Assembly: GCA_029718625.1 (NCBI GenBank)
Contig: CM056376.1
Coordinates: 123,866,794-123,930,793 of the forward strand
Length of the DNA stretch: 64,000 nucleotides
Source of the DNA: Synaphobranchus kaupii
Taxonomy: Eukaryota; Chordata; Actinopteri; Anguilliformes; Synaphobranchidae
Direction of reading: 5' to 3'
Position 1 is the stretch's first letter. Each line of letters starts with the position of its first letter. Shown here one piece after another: positions 58,901 to 64,000 of the stretch. The notes beneath the pieces are model-generated. The model had not been told where the DNA came from, made no database searches, and worked only from the letters and a program-made list of their open reading frames with translations. The translations under genes were made by a program, and so were the position numbers.

Positions 58901-61581
58901 AAAGTATTTTATTTGATGCCAGCCAACTGGCTTCCCAGTAAGTTTTGTTAACTAACCAGCCATAAAAACAGTTACAGGCCAGCTGCACAAAAGCAAAACT
59001 GAAATTCCAGCTATCTATGTGCGATAATGAATGATAATTTTCAATAGTATTTATACTTAATAAGATTCCTTGTCACTGTTATGTCATTGCACGGAGGACG
59101 GTCATCCCAGCAAGCGGCTACAATAGGCAGAAATGTATATTGGTTTACTGCTTATAATATGTTTAAGGAGAGTCAAAGTAGCTGGAGACCTTTATTTCCC
59201 CATGGTAATTTGCTTAGCATGCTTGCTAGCTATGGGAACACAACACGTGTATACTGGAACCAAAGAGATTAAAGACTTACAACGGTACAACAGCATGGTT
59301 ACAGCTGATATTAAAAACCGTGACCAATAGTTCCACTGTTTTACCTCCACACACTGCGCTACTCTTAATTCAAAAATGGTAAGAGCTGAAACACTGCAGA
59401 GAACAGAGTTGTTTCATAAGTGCCTTTAATGTCACCATATTATTTATATTCCTGCAGGCTACCGCCAGCTGCTACAGTTCCTCTTCACTCTGAAAAGACT
59501 CCACTTTCTAATTTGAAGCAGTTGACTCACAAACAAATTATCTGCAGTTAGGCAGTGGGTTCTATAGGACAACAGTCCCCGATAGTGGATAGAATAAATA
59601 AATAAACAAATAAATAAATAATGGTAAAATATGTATACATAATACAATAAAAATACAGCCCCTTCCACCAAGATTTTCTAGCGGACAGTTGCCAAAAGGT
59701 AAATGGTTTCTGAATGTTTAATCTATAAACCAATATCACCAACTACACACTTTAAAGGACAAATGGCAAGCACAAAAAGGAAAGACGTAAAAACTGTAAA
59801 AGCACTACTAAATAATTATTTTAAAAGCTTTGTGAAGAGGTCTTGAAAGCTTGGTGAAGATTTGTAGTTTTTTTTTTTTTCCCTTTCACTTTTCAAGCAA
59901 ACATCTAGGATAAAAGCCTTTCAAATTTTATCCTCGGTAGGATTTAAACTGTTCAAACCAAACAAATAATTAATTAATCTGCCTAACAATACCAAGTAAA
60001 AAAACCTGCCATTTCCCAGTATGTCCTTGGTGGGAAACAGTACAAGAAAGAATCTCAGAAAAAAAGAAGGAAGGTGGTCTATGTAAGACATTTAATCCCA
60101 CCTTTCAAATCTGTGGATGGACTTGGATTTTTTTTAACTTAGTTTTATCATTTCCACAGGGGTTTATTGGATCTGATGTTTTATGTGTCACTCTGCAAAA
60201 TGTCCAGAGTGAGCCTTTCACATGGCAGAAAGCTTATGTGGCTGTGTCTATAGTATGGGAAGAGTTTGGATGCTAAAGCAGATAAATCAATTTTTATCAT
60301 TTTCAGTAAATCAGGATTTTCCATTGTGCTTTCTTGGTATAACCTTTCAGTTCCAAAAAGGGTGACCCTAAATTTATGTAAGCAAATAAATAGAGAGCCA
60401 GATTTTCACATTTCTACATTTACAATTTTCACTTCAATTTTCAGGCTATAGCTTTATTTATTGGATTTTCACTCTTTCTGAGCATTAAGGTGGATCATTA
60501 TGGTTGTAAGGTTAGCATACCCATTCCATGCCACTCAAGATACCACTTTAGTAGAGGCCTTTAGTACAATTTTGCCATGTTTTAACACCCACTGAAGCAG
60601 AATTCTGGGGAAATTACAGACAAAGTTTTTCATGGATTTCTTCAGAATCACTGTATCTGAATGTGCATGTGCCTGAACAAACTGATATTTGTTTTGGTCA
60701 AAAATCATGTTTCTTTATTCAAGTTTGCCTGATCACTATCAACGACCATAAGTTTATTTTGTTTTAATGGGGAGATTATAAGTATTCAATTTAGCTACTG
60801 GACATTGAAAACCATTTTGCAATTGCTCACTGTAAAAGAAGACAATGTACAATTGTGACAAACTGACCAACAATTTTGTATGGGTGCATGTGAGGATAGT
60901 GAAGGTGCTGTCCATCAAGCCAGGATAGTGACATAAATTAATATTGAATCTGAGAACAGCCTCCTAAATTAATGTTGCCCTATTTATCTCATTTTTGGAG
61001 CTGCAAGAAAAATACAATATATCCTGTTAATTATATATGTGTAGCCTAATGCAAATCTTAAATAATATTCCAAATCTATGTTCTACTGGATGGAAGGATC
61101 ACAATACCAATATCAATATTTTTTTAAGGAGTCCATTCAATGTTTTACCTTTATCCTACTTTAATGACTACAACATAATAGATTTGACTCCTGATGGCAC
61201 GGGATCTTTAATTAATATGCAAAGTCATTTGATATTCACTGCACAGTGTGTCAATGAGACATCCAGTCAATAAATCAAGGGTAATTGTTGATTTAACTGT
61301 CGGTCACAGTCGCTAGATTATCCAAGTTATACTGGGACAACATGGCGATTACTCATGAAGCAACTTGACCATCTCACAAAGCGCAGATTCCATACTGCTA
61401 TGTTAATTATCCATTGAGATTAATTGTTTGTTTTTTTGTAACGTGGAGGGACGGGGGTGGGGCGCTGGAAAGGGTATTTCTTTGGTTGAGCTTACAGATT
61501 AACGTATTTCTTAACACATTTCTTCAGATATAAAACTGAACACAGAAAAATTCAAGCTACTGATTTATTTCTTCAAACACA
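58901..61581. other. non-coding stretch
   Basis: AT-rich, with short A/T runs. No exon, repeat family or motif cluster that I can support. Confidence 0.35.
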
Positions 61582-61583
61582 TA

Positions 61584-62097
61584 CAGTACCAGTCAAAAGT
61601 TTGGACACACCTACTCGTAGAAAGTTTTTTTTTTTCGTTATTTTTACTGTTTTCCACATTTTAGAATAGTAAAGACATCAACACTATCAGATAACACAAA
61701 TGGAATTATGCAAAGACCCAAAAAAAGTGTAAAACAAATAAAAAACGTCTTATATTTTAGATTCTTCAAAGTAGCCACCCTTTGCCTTGATAACAGCTTT
61801 GCACATTCTACCTGGAAATAAGGTATCAAGAGTCTTTCGATATCCTTTTATACAGAGTCATGATAGCATCACCTGTTTACCTGTGGAATACCTGTTTACC
61901 ACAGAAGTTGGTTGAGAGAATGGCAAGAATGTGCAAAGCCGTTATCAAGGCAAAGGGTGGCTACTTTGAAGAATCTAAAATATAACACTTTTTTTGATTT
62001 GTTTGCATAATTTAATGTGTTATCTCATTGTTTTGATGACTTTACTATTCTAAAATGTGGAAAACAGTAAAAAAAACTTTAAAAAACCTATGAGTGG
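61584..62097. mobile_element. Tc1-derived fold-back element, right end interrupted
   Basis: The left end CAGTACCAGTCAAAAGTTTG follows a TA (61582-61583). Nearly the whole element is an inverted repeat: 61584-61829 pairs with about 61926-62097 (for example TTCAAAGTAGCCACCCTTTG with its complement near 61953-61972). The last ~30 bases of the right arm are missing where the next transposon begins. Such elements derive from Tc1/mariner termini with the gene deleted and are mobilised in trans. Confidence 0.8.
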
Positions 62098-64000
62098 GGG
62101 CCCTATCTTGGCGATCTTGGCGCTTAGTCTAAGCGCATGGCGCTAAGTCCATTTAGGGCGTGTCCAAGTCCACTTTTGCTATTTTAACGGCGTGTTTTTT
62201 TGGCGCTAAGCACGGCGCATGGCGCAACTGGGCTGAACCTAGTCGCTTCATTAATTATAGGTGTGTCTTGGGCGTGACATTCAATAAACCAATCAAAATG
62301 TCATATCCCATTCCCTTTAAAAGCCTGCTTTTCCACCTTGGCGGATTGCTTATGATGGCGAAACAGACATGCTCGTGCGTGTTTAGTGTGATCAAGGAAT
62401 AGGCTAAATGAAGTATGATCAATATTATTCGGACTAACCATTAGCCTATGAGTTCCCGGTAATTCCAGACAGGGCTGTTATTTTACAAAATATGTGCGGT
62501 TAAATTTCGCTAAAAGGACCTGCAACAGCTGAGAATAAGCTATCAATGGCTTCAGTCTCACCTTAGAAAACGCCAAATTAGCCTGCTTGTTCAGCGAATT
62601 TCGTTTGATTATGCAATGAAAGTGTCAAACATCAATTCCAAGAGGCTGTTCTCATGGAGTTCTCGAAGTTCAAGCTTCATCCAAAGTTAATTAGGCTACC
62701 TGCATAGTAGGCTAATATTGATTAATAACATACATACCGTTATTTTGCCTTAATGATGACACTAAATAGCCTACAATAAAGCTGTCAGGTTCGCAACCCA
62801 TAAGTTCACGCATATTTCCCCTTGTTTAATAATGTCCTGTTTATGGAAATGTGACCAACCTGTTTTACTCGTAGCGTAATCCTTTAAAACAATCCACTTT
62901 CCCAGGAAGACCGTGAAACGTGCGACTTACAGAGAACATGCAGCTCACGTGCAGAGAATGGCATTAAAATTAATTGTGAATTAATTGTGTAACGTGCTGC
63001 AAATTTGTTTTAGTTTCTAATTAGACGCTTAGTTCTCTTTAAAATCGTTTTGTTCAGTTAAGGAATAACGGGTGAAATCAGCTGGGTTTTAAACGGTGAG
63101 AGTATGGAAACCTGGTCACTGTAATTTAAAAAAATATGAAGGACGAAGAATAGCTAAGGTTACAATTTAGTTAACATGGTGACATCTCCGTTTTTTAACC
63201 ATATGCTATCGAAAAAAACCTTATGCACAGCGAATTCGCTGTAGCCTAGGCTATTTGAAAAACAATAAATGCAATATTCACTGGACAAGGTTTTGAACTT
63301 TTTTCAGTCACAAACCATTCTATTTACTTACAGCCTGTATTCATAGATAAACAGAGCTGTATTGTAATGACATCTGAAGCGCATTTTCAGAACTTAAATG
63401 TCCGTCTATTGCCGTGCGCGAGTTTTCCATTGAATGACAATTCGCGCATTAGGTGCAAAGACAATTTGCGCATTAGGTGCAAAGACAATTTGCGCATTAG
63501 GCTTGATAGCTATAGGTGTTATCAGCTCCTTTTTAATGGATAGCCATTGTCCCGTACCATCGCACATCGCCTGGATGTTGATGGAGTGGGCTGAGAGCAA
63601 TGTAATGTGGCATTGTTTCCCTTCGCTGAGGGAAAGGTATGTGGACCTATGGAACCTTTTATTATTATGCATTTTTGATATAGCCTACACAATAATAATA
63701 TTTCACATTGTGATCTAGATATTTTAGTCATGCCTGTGCACGCCCCTGTGTGTAACAGACAGGAGGGTATGCGCGTTGTGCACACGCCTATGTAGACGCA
63801 CTTATATGCGCCGTTAAAATAGCATGTAAACAACTGCGACATGACTTTAGACCAGGTTTGTGGTGGTTCTAGCGCAAGCGCTTTCTGCTGGCTCAAGATA
63901 GCAATACGCCAAAAATAATCCTGGCCACTCCTCATCTTAAGACCAACATGCCCAGTTCACTAATGATGGCGCAATGCTAGTTTGACGGCGTAAGCGTTAG
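62098..64000. mobile_element. DNA transposon running off the window (superfamily unresolved)
   Basis: It starts GGGCCCTATCTTGGCG within the right arm of the Tc1 fold-back element. GCTATTTTAACGGCG (62178-62192) recurs in inverted form at 63811-63825, and both flanks are rich in GGCGC motifs, as in a large fish DNA-transposon family. The right end lies beyond 64000. No transposase was recognised; the 137-codon minus-strand ORF at 63522-63935 has no known domain. It is probably non-autonomous. Confidence 0.6.
63437..63502 (+). repeat. 24-bp tandem repeat, about 2.7 copies
   Basis: The unit GCGCATTAGGTGCAAAGACA plus ATTT starts at 63444, 63468 and 63492. The first copy is preceded by a variant (ATTC). 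It lies inside the right-edge transposon. Confidence 0.85.

Noticed and set aside
63437..63502. Regular short repeats as a possible CRISPR array
   Set aside because: The 24-bp units are contiguous with no spacers and lie in a eukaryotic transposon.
63522..63935. 137-codon minus-strand ORF at the right edge
   Set aside because: It lies inside a non-coding DNA transposon with GC-rich ends, and no transposase motif or other domain is visible.

Overview
The window looks like non-coding DNA from a ray-finned fish, either a very large intron or a gene desert. It is AT-rich and full of TA, CA and ATT microsatellites. It carries a typical teleost repeat mix: Tc1/mariner elements, PIF-Harbinger and hAT MITEs, a DANA/mermaid-type V-SINE, tRNA-derived SINEs, L2/Jockey-type LINEs and a chromodomain Ty3/gypsy element. 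The species cannot be named from the sequence. No prokaryotic features, rRNA, tRNA genes or CRISPR arrays were seen.

Host content. The only convincing host coding piece is at the left edge: a minus-strand terminal exon (274-700) behind a strong splice acceptor. Its gene was not recognised. Upstream exons must lie at higher coordinates. None was found, so much of the window may be the last intron of that gene. Between the repeats are GC-richer, high-complexity blocks (near 1.55-1.8, 11.35-11.78, 17.65-18.1, 27.06-27.3, 28.25-28.68, 35.4-35.8, 48.2-48.5, 51.6-52.0 and 57.05-57.5 kb). They read like conserved regulatory elements, but this needs alignment to test. A CpG-rich block lies at 45.45-45.87 kb.

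Mobile elements, left to right. A broken Tc1 copy (8.3-9.75 kb) is followed by two small fold-back MITEs, a V-SINE with a clear 12-bp duplication (13.85-14.08 kb) and a truncated V-SINE (17.3 kb). An apparently intact Ty3/gypsy chromovirus follows (18,635-25,786). It has 1403-bp LTRs that read as identical, a 5-bp duplication, intact gag and pol, a canonical -1 slippery heptamer with a strong stem at the gag-pol junction, and an 11-nt match between the predicted transcript start and the primer-binding site, which points to self-primed reverse transcription. Next come a Tc1 relic invaded by a LINE tail (26.1-26.9 kb), a PIF-Harbinger element split by a 5'-truncated L2-type LINE (29.3-33.25 kb), two tRNA-derived SINEs, a decayed Jockey-superfamily LINE whose RT is split by a 322-bp Harbinger-type MITE (36.1-40.6 kb), and a convergent, better preserved LINE on the minus strand (41.0-44.3 kb).

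The right third holds a small hAT MITE (48.7 kb), a complete Tc1-like transposon with an uninterrupted 342-aa DD34E transposase and near-perfect inverted repeats (52.68-54.21 kb), a minus-strand SINE containing an expanded C-rich minisatellite (58.1-58.5 kb), and a Tc1-derived fold-back element (61.58 kb) cut at its right end by another DNA transposon that runs off the window.

The mobile genes do not form one pathway. Each element is a self-contained replication module. The two of most interest are the intact chromovirus and the intact Tc1, which look young and possibly competent, whereas the LINEs, the first Tc1 and the Harbinger are broken.
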